Positions 1-8,964 are shown, counted from the first letter of the stretch. The stretch is DNA of 64,000 nt from Deltaproteobacteria bacterium (GCA_020632715.1 JACKFA010000008.1:310001-374000), one strand, 5' to 3'. A program made the numbers and translations. The notes: generated by a model not told the origin, from the letters alone.

Positions 1-392
1 ACGGGCTCGGCGGCACCGCCACGGACCGGAAGGCCCAGTTCCAGGCCGCGATCGACTGCTACGACGCGCTCGTGAAGGAGAAGCCGTCGCGGACGGACCT
101 CTACAAGCGGATCGCGGAGACGTACCAGGCGAAGCTCCAGGATCTCGGCAAGGCCGTCACGTACTACGAGAAGTACGGGCAGCAGGCGAAGCTCTCCCCC
201 GAGGAGGCGCAGAAGAACGCCGAGATCATCAAGACGCTGAAGGACATCATCGCGTCGGGCGGCCTGCAGGGCGGCTTCGGCACGCCGGCGCCCGGGCCGG
301 AGGGCGGCTCGCCCGACGGCACGACGCCCGACGGCGCCACCCCGGATGGCGGCACCGACGACGGGACGATGCCGGACGGCAGCGCGCCGTGA
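1..392 (+). CDS. C-terminal part of a TPR-type protein (5' end outside window)
   Basis: The frame is open from base 3 to the TGA at 390-392, so this is the 3' end of a longer gene. The visible 129 residues contain helix pairs of tetratricopeptide character (AIDCYDALVKEKP followed by DLYKRIAETYQAKL and GKAVTYYEKYGQQ). They end in a low-complexity tail built from repeats of the type PDG(T/A)TPDG, which looks like a disordered linker. A TPR protein normally acts as a scaffold, but nothing in the visible part names the partner. A 7-bp GC hairpin without a U-run (400-419) follows the stop codon. The TPR call is by pattern only. Confidence 0.7.
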   Translation, partial: GLGGTATDRKAQFQAAIDCYDALVKEKPSRTDLYKRIAETYQAKLQDLGKAVTYYEKYGQQAKLSPEEAQKNAEIIKTLKDIIASGGLQGGFGTPAPGPEGGSPDGTTPDGATPDGGTDDGTMPDGSAP

Positions 393-479
393 TGATGACC
401 CGGGCTTGACCGAGCCCGGCCCCGTCGGCAGCATCTCCCATCAGCGCTCACGCATCGAACGGCCTGGAGGCCCCACGAC

Positions 480-731
480 ATGAAGAAGCTCATCACCGTC
501 GCCATCCTCGGCGCCACCCTCGGGGGGATCGCGCCGACGTCCGCCCTCGCCGCCGAGCCGAAGAGCAAGTTCTACGACTTCTCGGACCAGCTCATCGACG
601 GTGAGATCAGGAAGCCCACGACGCTCTACTCGAACGTCCGCCAGGCCGCGAAGTTCAGCCGCATGCTCTCCCTGAAGAAGGAGCTCCTGCCCCTCATCTT
701 CCAGGCTCGCAAGGAGCGCGTCTTCAAGTAG
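480..731 (+). CDS. Small secreted protein, function unknown
   Basis: The gene encodes 83 residues and starts at an ATG preceded by GGAGG (465-469 region). The N-terminus is a clear Sec signal peptide: KK, then a hydrophobic stretch, ending ALA|AEP near residue 25. The mature part of about 58 residues is charged, has no cysteine, and ends in a basic helix (FQARKERVFK). I recognise no family. It follows the TPR gene by 87 bp and is closed by its own terminator, so the two are probably co-transcribed. Confidence 0.75.
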   Translation: MKKLITVAILGATLGGIAPTSALAAEPKSKFYDFSDQLIDGEIRKPTTLYSNVRQAAKFSRMLSLKKELLPLIFQARKERVFK

Positions 732-760
732 CCGTCGCGCGAGCGTCGCCGATGAATCAG

Positions 761-802
761 GAGCCGGCCCCATCCTCGATGGGCGCCGGCTCTCGTCGTT
801 TT
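761..802 (+). terminator. Rho-independent-type terminator
   Basis: An 8-bp perfect stem, GAGCCGGC (761-768) with GCCGGCTC (785-792), is followed within a few bases by TTTT (799-802). It lies 30 bp after the stop of the small secreted protein and before the mrfA promoter region. Confidence 0.7.
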
Positions 803-915
803 CGGGGGTCGAGCGCCGCTGTCAGAGGCGCGAGTGACGGCCACGCGATGCATCCATGGGCTGCCGGAATCTGAACATTCGACCACTGCACGCGCGAGCG
901 GTGAACGATTGTTGC

Positions 916-932
916 CTGTCTCTCCGTTCAGG
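916..932 (+). promoter_or_regulatory. Putative LexA (SOS) box of the myxobacterial type
   Basis: The site reads CTGTCTCTCCGTTCAGG and lies 14 bp before the chosen ATG of mrfA. The Myxococcus xanthus LexA box, as I recall it, is CTRHAMRYBYGTTCAGS; the site fits 14 of 17 positions, including the whole GTTCAGS half. A further CTGAAC half-site is present at 871-876. The function is inferred from this match and from the downstream gene being a DNA-repair helicase. Confidence 0.5.
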
Positions 933-946
933 TGCATGCTCGGGGC

Positions 947-3325
947 ATGCTCTTCCCACGCCGTGACCTCGACGACGTCATCTCCGACCTCGCCGGCGGG
1001 CGCCTCCTGCCCGGCGACGTCACCTCCCACCAGGTCCGGGGGCCCCACCCTCCCCGCTACGGCGCGTTCCCCGAGGACCTCGCGCCCTCGCTCCGGGAGG
1101 CCCTCGCGAAGCGCGGGATCGAGCGCCCGTACCTCCACCAAGAGGCCGCGATCCGCGCGGTCCGCGGCGGAGAGCACGTCGTCCTCACGACGCCGACGGC
1201 CTCCGGAAAGACGCTCTGCTACAACGTCCCGATCATCGACCGGATCCTCGCCGAGCCGGAGACGCGCGCCCTCTACGTCTTCCCGACGAAGGCGCTCGCG
1301 CAGGACCAGTACCACGGCGTGAAGCGCCTCATCGACGCGGCGGGTGGCGGCGGCACCATCGGGACCTACACCTTCGACGGCGACACCCCCGGCGACGCAC
1401 GGCGCGCCGTGCGGGACTTCGGCCACATCGTCATCACGAACCCGGACATGCTGCACTCGGGCGTCCTGCCGCAGCACACGAAGTGGCTGAAGCTCTTCGA
1501 GAACCTCCGCTACGTCGTCATCGACGAGCTCCACAACTACCGTGGGATCTTCGGGAGCCACGTCGCGGGGCTCCTCCGGCGGCTCCGGCGCGTGTGCCGC
1601 TTCCACGGCAGCGATCCGCAGTTCATCACGTGCTCGGCGACCATCAAGAACCCGGTGGAGCTCGCGCGTACCCTCGTCGGGGTCGACTTCACGCACGTCG
1701 CGGAGTCGGGCGCGCCGTCGGGCGAGCACCACATCGTCACGTACAACCCGCCCGTCGTGAACAAGTCGCTCGGGATCCGGGCGGGGGCGGTGACCTCGGC
1801 CTACCAGGTCGCGCGCTCGCTCATCGAGGCGGGAACGTCGACCATCGTGTTCGCCGGGAGCCGGCTCCACGTCGAGATCATCCTGAAGTACCTGCGCGAG
1901 GCGCTCGTGCGGGCGAACCTCTCGCCCGACCTCGTGCAGGGCTATCGCGGCGGCTACCTGCCGCTCCATCGGCGGCGCATCGAGGCGGGGCTCCGGGCCG
2001 GCACCATCCGCGGCGTCGTGACGACCAACGCCCTCGAGGCGGGCATCGACATCGGGAGCCTCGACGCCGCCGTCATCTGCGGCTTCCCCGGCTCCATCGC
2101 GAGCTTCTGGCAGCAGAGCGGGCGCGCCGGGAGGCGGGCCGGGAAGTCGCTCACCGTGCTCGTGGCGAGCTCGGCGTCGGTCGACCAGTACCTCGTGCAG
2201 CACCCGGACGTGCTCCTCGGTGCGTCACCCGAGCAGGCGCGGATCGACCCGAAGAACCTCTTCGTCATGGTCGATCACGCGAAGTGCGCCGCGTTCGAGC
2301 TCCCCTTCGAGCCCGACGAGGCGTTCTCCGTGCTCACGCCGCCCGAGACGAAGGAGGTCCTCGAGTACCTCGAGTCGCACGGCGTCGTGAACGAGAGCGC
2401 GGGCCGCTTCCACTGGATGGAGCGCGTCTTCCCGGCTCACCACGTGAGCCTCCGCGGGATCTCGGAGCAGAACTTCGCGGTCATCGACGTCGCGCGCGAC
2501 AAGGTCATCGCCGAGGTCGACTTCCGGAGCACCCACACGACGCTCCACCAGCACGCCATCTATCACGTCGACAGCTTCCAGTATCAGGTGGAGCGCCTCG
2601 ACTACGAGAACCACAAGGCGTTCGTCCGGAAGGTCGACCCCGACTACTACACGACGGCCATGACCTACACGCGCGTAGCCGTCCTCGACGAGGAGCGGAG
2701 CGACCGCCGCGGGCTCGTCCGCCTCGCCCACGGCGAGGTGCTCGTGACCACCAAGTTCGTCGGCTTCAAGAAGATCCGCTTCCACACGAACGAGACCATC
2801 GGGTACGGCGACATCCACCTGCCCGACCTCGAGATGCACACGACGTCGTTCTGGCTCGAGGTCGACCGCGAGCTCGTCCTCGCGATGCCCTTCGACCGGC
2901 AGACCTTCGTCGACGCCCTGCAGGCCATCTCCCACGCCCTCGAGACGAGCGCCGCGATCGCGCTCATGTGCGCCGAGCGGGACCTCGGGCGCGCGCTCGG
3001 CGAGGACGCCGCGGACGGTCCCGGGGCAGGCGGCGCTGGCGCGCGCGCCTTCGACCCGACCATCTACCTCTACGACGCCGTGCCTGGCGGCGTCGGGCTC
3101 GCGCCCGAGATCCACAAGGGCTTCCCCGCCATCCTCGCGCGCGCGCTCGAGCTCCTCGGCGACTGCGCGTGCGGCACGGGCTGCCCGTCGTGCGTCGGGC
3201 CCATGCCGCGCTACGACGGCGTCGTGCGGAGAGCCGCGCTCCACCTCGGCCGGGCGCTGACGGCCGAGCTCGAGCGCGCCCAGGCCCCGCCACCCCAGAT
3301 CGCGCCAACCGGAGTGTTCGCGTGA
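947..3325 (+). CDS. mrfA: DEAD/DEAH-box helicase of the MrfA/YprA family with C-terminal DUF1998 (MZB) domain
   Basis: This is a superfamily 2 helicase of 792 residues. Visible motifs: LHQEAA near residue 63, Walker A TPTASGKT (82-89), Walker B-type VIDELHNYRG, motif III CSATIKN and motif VI QQSGRAGRRAGKS. The C-terminus has the four-cysteine cluster CACGTGCPSC (about 740-750) of the DUF1998/MZB zinc-binding domain. In Bacillus subtilis, MrfA acts with the exonuclease MrfB in repair of mitomycin-type DNA lesions. The next gene is the mrfB homologue and overlaps by 4 bp, which supports the call. A GTG at 932 would also open the frame, but it sits inside the LexA-like box, so I prefer the ATG at 947. 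Confidence 0.9.
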   Translation: MLFPRRDLDDVISDLAGGRLLPGDVTSHQVRGPHPPRYGAFPEDLAPSLREALAKRGIERPYLHQEAAIRAVRGGEHVVLTTPTASGKTLCYNVPIIDRILAEPETRALYVFPTKALAQDQYHGVKRLIDAAGGGGTIGTYTFDGDTPGDARRAVRDFGHIVITNPDMLHSGVLPQHTKWLKLFENLRYVVIDELHNYRGIFGSHVAGLLRRLRRVCRFHGSDPQFITCSATIKNPVELARTLVGVDFTHVAESGAPSGEHHIVTYNPPVVNKSLGIRAGAVTSAYQVARSLIEAGTSTIVFAGSRLHVEIILKYLREALVRANLSPDLVQGYRGGYLPLHRRRIEAGLRAGTIRGVVTTNALEAGIDIGSLDAAVICGFPGSIASFWQQSGRAGRRAGKSLTVLVASSASVDQYLVQHPDVLLGASPEQARIDPKNLFVMVDHAKCAAFELPFEPDEAFSVLTPPETKEVLEYLESHGVVNESAGRFHWMERVFPAHHVSLRGISEQNFAVIDVARDKVIAEVDFRSTHTTLHQHAIYHVDSFQYQVERLDYENHKAFVRKVDPDYYTTAMTYTRVAVLDEERSDRRGLVRLAHGEVLVTTKFVGFKKIRFHTNETIGYGDIHLPDLEMHTTSFWLEVDRELVLAMPFDRQTFVDALQAISHALETSAAIALMCAERDLGRALGEDAADGPGAGGAGARAFDPTIYLYDAVPGGVGLAPEIHKGFPAILARALELLGDCACGTGCPSCVGPMPRYDGVVRRAALHLGRALTAELERAQAPPPQIAPTGVFA

Positions 3326-4653
3326 ACCTCACGGCGCGCCTCACGCGAACGCTCGGCTCCGGCCCGGCCGCGACTCCCCGCGCGGCCGAGCCGGAGCCGG
3401 CGCTCGCGTCCGTGTCCCTCGGCCACGCGAGCCCCCCGGCGCCACGCCTCGCCGACGCCCTCGCCCGCCTCGATCGGGCGCGGGCGAAGGTCGCGGCCTT
3501 CGCTCTGGCCGAGGTCGGCGGCGGGCCGCCCCGCCCCTTCGAGGACGCCGTCCCGGGCGCGCTGGAGGACACGGAGGCAGGACCGCTCTGGGTCGCCGAG
3601 GAGCGGCTCGGGCCGGGCGAGCGTCACGGCTCCCGCGCGGTCGGCGCGCTCCGCGAGCGGTCGACCGACGCCCTCCACCGCCTCGTCGGCGACGAGCGCC
3701 TCCGCGGCTTCCGCGCCGAGGACGCCCTCTTCCTCGACATCGAGGCGACGGGGCTCGATCACGGCGCGGGCACCCTCGCCTTCGTCGTGGGGCTCGCCTA
3801 CTACGAAGGCGAGACGCTCGTCGTCCGGCAGCTCGTCCTCCGCGAGCCCGGGGAGGAGCGAGCCCTCCTCCTCGAGCTCAAGCGCGCGCTCGACCGCTTC
3901 CCGTGCCTCGTGAGCTTCAACGGCAAGAGCTATGACACGACGGTCCTCGAGAACCGCCTCGTCATGCAGCGCCTCTACTCGCCGCGGGAGACGGCGCTGA
4001 AGCTCCGGCCCCACCTCGACCTCCTCCACCTGTCGCGGGCGCTCTACGGCGGGCTCTGGGAGGACACGCGCCTCCAGACGCTCGAGCGCGAGGTGCTCGG
4101 CGTCCACCGGGAGGACGACATCCCCGGCCACCTCGTCCCGAGCTGCTGGTTCACGTGGCTACGGCACAAGAGCCCCGATCCGATCGCGGGCGTCGTCCGC
4201 CACAACCGCGACGACGTCCTCACCATGGTCACCCTCGCGGACCGCCTCCTCGCCGAGAGCGCCCTCGACGGCGTGAGCGACCTCTCCCCTCCCCTCGCGC
4301 TCAACCTCGCGCGCCTCCTCGGCCGCCGCGGCAGCCCGACCGACGCCGCCCGCGTACTCCGCGGCCTGCCGCTCTCCGAGATGCCGCCGCGGCTCCAGCT
4401 GCGGGCGCTGCGTGAGAGCGCGATCTGCGCGCGGCGCGTCGGCGACCACGCGTGGCGACGCGAGGCCCTCTCCGCGCTCGTCAGCCGCTCCCCCAGCGAC
4501 GCGCTCGCCTGGGAGGAGCTCGCCCTCGTCCTCGAGCGCGAGCGCCGCCTCGGCGAGGCCCTCGTCGCCGCGCGGCGCGCCCAGCATCTCCTGCCGACCG
4601 ACGCCATCGCCCGCCGCCTCGCCCGCCTCGAGCGCCGGGCGGCGGCGTCGTGA
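3322..4653 (+). CDS. mrfB: DEDDh-type exonuclease of the MrfB/YprB family
   Basis: The protein has 443 residues. Its GTG start overlaps the mrfA stop (GTGA), with GGAG about 7 bp upstream. The first ~120 residues are variable and Pro/Ala-rich. An RNase H-like exonuclease domain follows: FLDIEATGLD with Asp139 and Glu141, then SFNGKSYDTTVLENR carrying the next Asp, and HNRDD (His294, Asp297/298) as the DEDDh end. The last ~110 residues form helical repeats of TPR type (LAWEELALVLERERRLGEALVAARRAQ), as in YprB proteins. Known family role: 3'-5' exonuclease working with MrfA in a UvrABC-independent repair route. The coupled translation implies matched amounts of the two proteins. Confidence 0.88.
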   Translation: MNLTARLTRTLGSGPAATPRAAEPEPALASVSLGHASPPAPRLADALARLDRARAKVAAFALAEVGGGPPRPFEDAVPGALEDTEAGPLWVAEERLGPGERHGSRAVGALRERSTDALHRLVGDERLRGFRAEDALFLDIEATGLDHGAGTLAFVVGLAYYEGETLVVRQLVLREPGEERALLLELKRALDRFPCLVSFNGKSYDTTVLENRLVMQRLYSPRETALKLRPHLDLLHLSRALYGGLWEDTRLQTLEREVLGVHREDDIPGHLVPSCWFTWLRHKSPDPIAGVVRHNRDDVLTMVTLADRLLAESALDGVSDLSPPLALNLARLLGRRGSPTDAARVLRGLPLSEMPPRLQLRALRESAICARRVGDHAWRREALSALVSRSPSDALAWEELALVLERERRLGEALVAARRAQHLLPTDAIARRLARLERRAAAS

Positions 4654-4708
4654 GGGAGTGTGTCCCGCCGGCTCGCCCGATGGCCCGAGTGCGACTAGAT
4701 TACCCGAC

Positions 4709-6298
4709 ATGAGCGACGCCATCACCACGACGCGAGCCCCCCGGGTCCTGGCGGTCACGGCCGCAGGCGACCCGATCCCCCGCACTTTCGCGCGCCTCGT
4801 CGCGGCGCTCCGCCACGGCGGCGCCGAGGTCGTGCCGCTGCCGGTGCCGAAGCAGCCCGCCTCCGGCGCAGGCAACGAGGCGACGCCGACCATCGCGGAG
4901 CTGAAGCGGGTCGCGCGCGACCTCGTCTCGGCGCTCCGCGGCGCCGAGAAGGCGCCAGCCGAGAACTGGCTCGTCTCGCAGCTGCGCGCGGTCGAGGGCC
5001 GCGTCGACGCCGTCGTCGCCGTGGATCCCGCCGTCGCCCAGGCCGTGTTCCCCGTGGTCCTCGACGTCTTCCCGGACGCCGTGCGCGTCGCCGTCGACGG
5101 GGACTACCACGTCGACCCCGAGTGGGAGGGCACCCCGTTCGACGATCTCGTGCTCCCGAACCCGCTCGCCGCGCGCGGGCTCGGCCCGGTGCGCGAAGGG
5201 CGCGCGCGCCTCCGTGAGGGGGGGCCGCTCGTCGGCGGCGGCGACCTCGCCCCGAAGAAGCTCGACCCCGAGCGTCCCGGCGTCATCGTCTCCTTCGCGC
5301 GGCTCGAGCCCGGCGACGTCGATCCGCTCCTCTTCCAGATCTCGCTCGCGAACCCGAGCCGCTTCGACCTCCTCTTCCTCCCGTCCGGACGCCCAGGCGT
5401 CGACGAGCTCGTCCGCGCGCGCGCGGGTGGCTACGGGCTCCGCGGGAAGCGCCCCAAGGAGGGCGCGGACGTCGAGCCCTGGATCCGCGGCGCGAGCGCG
5501 CTCGTCGGCTTCCCGTCGCCGTCCGAGGCCGCAGCGGCGATCGCGGCGGGCGTCCCGCAGCTCTACTTCGGGCAGAAGGCCCGGCTCTCCCCAGGCGACG
5601 CCTTCCTCGTCGAGCACGGCCTCGCCGCGCTCGCGGAGAACCCGATCACGCTCTCGGTGCAGCTCGAGGGGCTCCTCCCGGGCGGCGCCCAACGGGAAGC
5701 AGCGCTCCAGGCCCTCGCCGAGCTCTCGGCCACTGGCAGCGAGGGCGCCGCGCGCGCCGTGCTCGACGCGATCGCCGCCGGCCGCCCCGCCCCGCCGAGC
5801 GCCGAGGCCGTCGCCGCCGCTGGCGGAGGCGACGACGAGCTCGAGGACATCGGCCTCGACGCGGCCTCGGCCGGCGTCGCGACGGAGCTCCCGCCGTCGC
5901 TCCGCGCCGCGTACCTGAAGGAGATCATCCTGCAGCAGAAGCGCACCGAGAAGTCGCTCAACGACGCGCGCGCCGGGATCGACACCTGGCAGCGCCGACA
6001 GCGGCTCGCGCGCACCGCCAACGATCCGACGCTCGCCGACAAGGCCGCCGCCCGCGTCACCGGCCTCCGCCGCGTGGCCGAGCGGCTCGCGGGCCAGCTC
6101 GACGAAGTGCGGGTCCTCCGCGAGCGCTTCGCGGGCAGGGGCCCCCTCACCCCGGAGGACCGCGCCGCCGCGACGCGCTTCATGAGCGCCGACACGGCGG
6201 CCGCGCTCGACCGCGGGCAGGCCCCGGAGAGCGCCTTCGAGAAGCTCGAGCTCGACGACACGCTCGCCGCGCTCAAGCGAAAGATCGACGCCGGTTGA
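4709..6298 (+). CDS. Uncharacterised protein with GT-B-like region and C-terminal coiled coil
   Basis: The product has 529 residues. Residues 1-390 alternate beta/alpha elements as in a GT-B glycosyltransferase: PRVLAVTAAGDPIPRTFARLVAALRHGGAEV at the front, a DAVVAVDPAVAQ...FPDAVRVAVDGDYHVD core, and SALVGFPSPSEAAAAIAAGVPQLYFG, which resembles the donor-site region of MurG-like enzymes. The last ~130 residues are a charged coiled coil (YLKEIILQQKRTEKSL onward). No catalytic residue can be assigned. The start was chosen because the frame before this ATG runs inside mrfB. There is no Shine-Dalgarno; TAGATT lies 8 bp upstream, so a very short leader is possible. Confidence 0.6.
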   Translation: MSDAITTTRAPRVLAVTAAGDPIPRTFARLVAALRHGGAEVVPLPVPKQPASGAGNEATPTIAELKRVARDLVSALRGAEKAPAENWLVSQLRAVEGRVDAVVAVDPAVAQAVFPVVLDVFPDAVRVAVDGDYHVDPEWEGTPFDDLVLPNPLAARGLGPVREGRARLREGGPLVGGGDLAPKKLDPERPGVIVSFARLEPGDVDPLLFQISLANPSRFDLLFLPSGRPGVDELVRARAGGYGLRGKRPKEGADVEPWIRGASALVGFPSPSEAAAAIAAGVPQLYFGQKARLSPGDAFLVEHGLAALAENPITLSVQLEGLLPGGAQREAALQALAELSATGSEGAARAVLDAIAAGRPAPPSAEAVAAAGGGDDELEDIGLDAASAGVATELPPSLRAAYLKEIILQQKRTEKSLNDARAGIDTWQRRQRLARTANDPTLADKAAARVTGLRRVAERLAGQLDEVRVLRERFAGRGPLTPEDRAAATRFMSADTAAALDRGQAPESAFEKLELDDTLAALKRKIDAG

Positions 6299-6354
6299 CG
6301 CGAGCGGGCGGCCGTCAGTAGGTTCCGGCCTCCGGACGTCGGCTCGGAGGGGCC

Positions 6355-7500
6355 TTGCGCCACAAATCCAACGTCATCAAGACCATCATCGGCCTCGCGA
6401 TCGGCGTCTTCTTCGTCTGGCTCTCGGCGAGTGAGTGGCCGCTCGAGCGGATCGTGGGCAGCGTCTCGTTCAGCGACGGCCACGTCCTCGTCGGCGGCGG
6501 CTTCATCCCGCGCACGGCGGACGACGTCGCGCGCCTCCACGGCGGCGTCGCCGGCTGGACGATGGAGCTCTTCTGGCTCCTCCCCTACCTCGCGATCCTC
6601 ATCGCCATCCACTACCTCAGGGTCATCCGCTGGATGCCGCTCCTCGACCCGATCGTCCGGCTGTCGTTCAAGGAGCACAACCGCATCGGCGCCGTCGGCT
6701 TCATGGCGATGTTCCTCTTCCCCCTCCGCCTCGGCGAGCTCGTCCGCCCCTACCTCGTGAAGCGCGCGACCGGCAGCGCCGCCCGCATGACCGCCGTCCT
6801 CGCCACGGTCGTCGTCGAGCGCGTCGTCGACGGGCTCGTCGTCGCCCTCATCCTCGTCGCGATCCTGACCCAGCTCCCGGCGACCGATCCGAGCGTCGCG
6901 CTGAAGCTCGAGGTCGGCGCCCTCGCGGCGCTCGCGGTCTTCCTGGGCGCGACGATCCTGCTCCTCGCGGCGCGCTGGAAGCACGAGCTCGCCCGCACCG
7001 TGCTGAAGCGCACCGTCGGCCTCATCTCGAGCAAGGTCGCCGACGCCATCGACACCCTCGTCGGGAAGTTCCTGACGGGCCTCCAGCGCCTCCCCGGGAA
7101 GCGCGAGCTCGCCTGGTTCCTCTTCCTGACGCTCGTCTACTGGGCGCTCAACGGGCTCGGCGTCTACTGCATGGCGCGCGCCTTCTACCTCCCCGTCGAC
7201 GCGTGGGGCGCCTACGCCATGATGTGCTGCGTCGTCGTCGGGATGATGATCCCGAACCCGCCGGGGAACCTCGGCAACTTCTGGTACTTCCTCCTGCTCC
7301 CGGTGCTCCTCTACGGGGTCACCCAGGACAGCACCCAGGCGCTCGCGTTCGGCCTCGCGGTGTGGCTCCTCCAGCTCCTCCAGCAGACGGCCTTCGGCGC
7401 GTGGTTCATCCTGCGCCGCCAGGTCAGCTGGCGCGGCGTCGTCGAGGCGACGTACGAGGACGAGGAGACGCTCTCCGAGACCGAGGCCGCCCGCGTCTGA
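6355..7500 (+). CDS. Lysylphosphatidylglycerol synthase-type flippase-like integral membrane protein (UPF0104)
   Basis: This 381-residue polytopic membrane protein has about eight hydrophobic segments, starting IIGLAIGVFFVWLSA. The signature is LRVIRWMPLLDP followed by FPLRLGELVRPYLVKR and VVVERVVDGL, typical of the flippase-like domain shared with MprF and YbhN. The start is TTG, preceded by GGAGGGG at 6346-6352, the best ribosome binding site nearby. Family members move or bind lipids in the inner membrane; the substrate here cannot be told. The metallophosphoesterase gene follows after 10 bp, so they are probably one transcript. Confidence 0.8.
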   Translation: MRHKSNVIKTIIGLAIGVFFVWLSASEWPLERIVGSVSFSDGHVLVGGGFIPRTADDVARLHGGVAGWTMELFWLLPYLAILIAIHYLRVIRWMPLLDPIVRLSFKEHNRIGAVGFMAMFLFPLRLGELVRPYLVKRATGSAARMTAVLATVVVERVVDGLVVALILVAILTQLPATDPSVALKLEVGALAALAVFLGATILLLAARWKHELARTVLKRTVGLISSKVADAIDTLVGKFLTGLQRLPGKRELAWFLFLTLVYWALNGLGVYCMARAFYLPVDAWGAYAMMCCVVVGMMIPNPPGNLGNFWYFLLLPVLLYGVTQDSTQALAFGLAVWLLQLLQQTAFGAWFILRRQVSWRGVVEATYEDEETLSETEAARV

Positions 7501-7510
7501 ACGAGGTCAC

Positions 7511-8380
7511 ATGAGCCTCCGCATCGCCCACGTCTCCGACGTCCACGTCCTCGACCTCACGGGGACGAAGCCGTGGCGCTTCCTGAACAAGCGCATCACC
7601 GGGCTCGCGAACCTGATGGGCGCGCGGAAGGCCGCGCACCCGCACTCGATGCTCGAGCAGATCGTGCGCGAGCTCGAGGGCGACGACGTCGACCACGTCA
7701 TCATCTCCGGTGATCTCTCGAACCTCGCGCTCGAGAGCGAGCTCTCCCGCGCCCGCGAGCTCGTGAAGCCGCTCGGCGGCTTCGACCGCGTCTCCGTGGT
7801 CCCCGGCAACCACGACGTCTACACGCGCGGCGCCCAGCGGAGCCGCCGCTTCGAGCGCTTCTTCGGCGACCTCATGTGGCGCGGCGGCGAAGCGCAGGCC
7901 TACCCGTGGTTCAAGGACCTCGGCCCCGTCAAGCTCGTCGGCTTCTCGTCCGCCAACGCGACCGCCCCGCTCTTCGCGCACGGCCACGTCGCGCGCGCAC
8001 AGCTCGACCGCCTCGCGTCCCTCCACCGCGAAGGCGCCCTCGACGGCGGCTTCGGCGTCGGCGTCGTGCACCACAACCTCCATCGCCGCGGCCGGCGGAA
8101 GGACTGGATGCACGGCCTCCGGAACCGCGACGAGCTCGTCGCCGCCTGCAAGAGCGCGGGGGTGGGCCTCATCCTGCACGGCCACACCCACGTCTCGAAC
8201 CGCTTCGAGCAGGACGGCATCGCCATCGTCGGCAGCGGGAGCTCGACCTGGAGCTCGCCCGAGCCGCGCCACACGGGGCGCTACAACGTGTACACCGTCG
8301 ATGAAGGCGGCGTGCGCGACACGGAGGTGCGCGTCTTCGACGCGGGCACCGGCGCGTTCGGCGGGCCGGCGCGGGCTTAG
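7511..8380 (+). CDS. Calcineurin-like metallophosphoesterase
   Basis: The enzyme has 289 residues and all metal-ligand motifs of the family: SDVH (Asp10, His12), ISGDLSN (Asp68), PGNHD (99-102), a central GVVHHNLH and the C-terminal HGHTH. There is no signal peptide, so it is cytoplasmic. Candidate activities in this family include UDP-diacylglucosamine hydrolase and cyclic-nucleotide phosphodiesterase; motifs alone do not decide. It sits 10 bp after the flippase-like gene, so a shared lipid role is possible but is inference. Confidence 0.85.
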   Translation: MSLRIAHVSDVHVLDLTGTKPWRFLNKRITGLANLMGARKAAHPHSMLEQIVRELEGDDVDHVIISGDLSNLALESELSRARELVKPLGGFDRVSVVPGNHDVYTRGAQRSRRFERFFGDLMWRGGEAQAYPWFKDLGPVKLVGFSSANATAPLFAHGHVARAQLDRLASLHREGALDGGFGVGVVHHNLHRRGRRKDWMHGLRNRDELVAACKSAGVGLILHGHTHVSNRFEQDGIAIVGSGSSTWSSPEPRHTGRYNVYTVDEGGVRDTEVRVFDAGTGAFGGPARA

Positions 8381-8624
8381 CGCGGAGACGGCGCGACGAC
8401 GTCGTTCGGCGCTGAGGCGTCGCGACGTCTCGGCGTCGGACGCCCGGATCCCCGAGCAGGCCTGGGCTGAAGCTCGCGGGCCCGCGGAACAGCGGACGCA
8501 CGAGACCATCCGCCATCGCGGCGCGGGCTCGGAGCGACTGACCGTCACCCGGGAGGGCGAACGGCGACGGTCCCTCGGCCGCGCGGCTCTCACCGCGCCG
8601 TGCCGAGGCTCGACCGCGAGGGTG

Positions 8625-8858
8625 CTAGTTGCGGGTGTTGGCGCGACGACGCGCCTTCCGCAGACGGCGCTCGGCCTCGCGCTCCTTGCGCTTGCGGCGC
8701 TCGGAGGGCTTCTCGTAGAAGCGGCGCTTCTTGAGCTCCTTGTAGATGCCCTCGTTGGCCATCTTACGCTTCAGCTGGTTGATGGCGCGGTTGATGTTCT
8801 CGCCATCGACGCGCACCTCGAGGGGCTTGAGCTCAGTCGAACGCTCGCTTCGTGCCAT
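8625..8858 (-). CDS. rpsU: 30S ribosomal protein S21
   Basis: The product has 77 residues, slightly longer than the usual ~70. The conserved S21 core is evident: VRVDGENINRAINQLKRKM, then IYKELKKRRFYEKPSERRKRK, with a strongly basic C-terminus. The frame is open further upstream, but family alignment and the ATG at 8858 give the normal N-terminus. It is transcribed leftward from a sigma-70-like promoter (8935-8964). S21 binds the 16S rRNA 3' region and aids initiation. Confidence 0.95.
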   Translation of the reverse strand: MARSERSTELKPLEVRVDGENINRAINQLKRKMANEGIYKELKKRRFYEKPSERRKRKEREAERRLRKARRRANTRN

Positions 8859-8934
8859 GTTTCCGCTCGCCTCATCGTCAGGAATCGCGCCCGGAGCGCG
8901 CTCGCGCGCACGGCCAGGCCGGAAAAGCCGCGGG

Positions 8935-8964
8935 AAGCTAACGAATCGGCCGCCCACTGTCAAC
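8935..8964 (-). promoter_or_regulatory. Sigma-70-type promoter of rpsU
   Basis: On the minus strand TTGACA (8964-8959) is followed after 18 bp by TAGCTT (8940-8935). The -35 box is perfect and the -10 box matches 3 of 6. The expected start is near 8928, giving a leader of about 70 nt before rpsU. Confidence 0.5.

Noticed and set aside
400..419. Terminator after the TPR gene
   Set aside because: A 7-bp GC stem without a U-run and only 60 bp before the next gene; more likely a processing or chance hairpin.
8381..8624. Gene or RNA between the metallophosphoesterase and rpsU
   Set aside because: No ORF with coding character on either strand; only short GC-rich dyads typical of this base composition.
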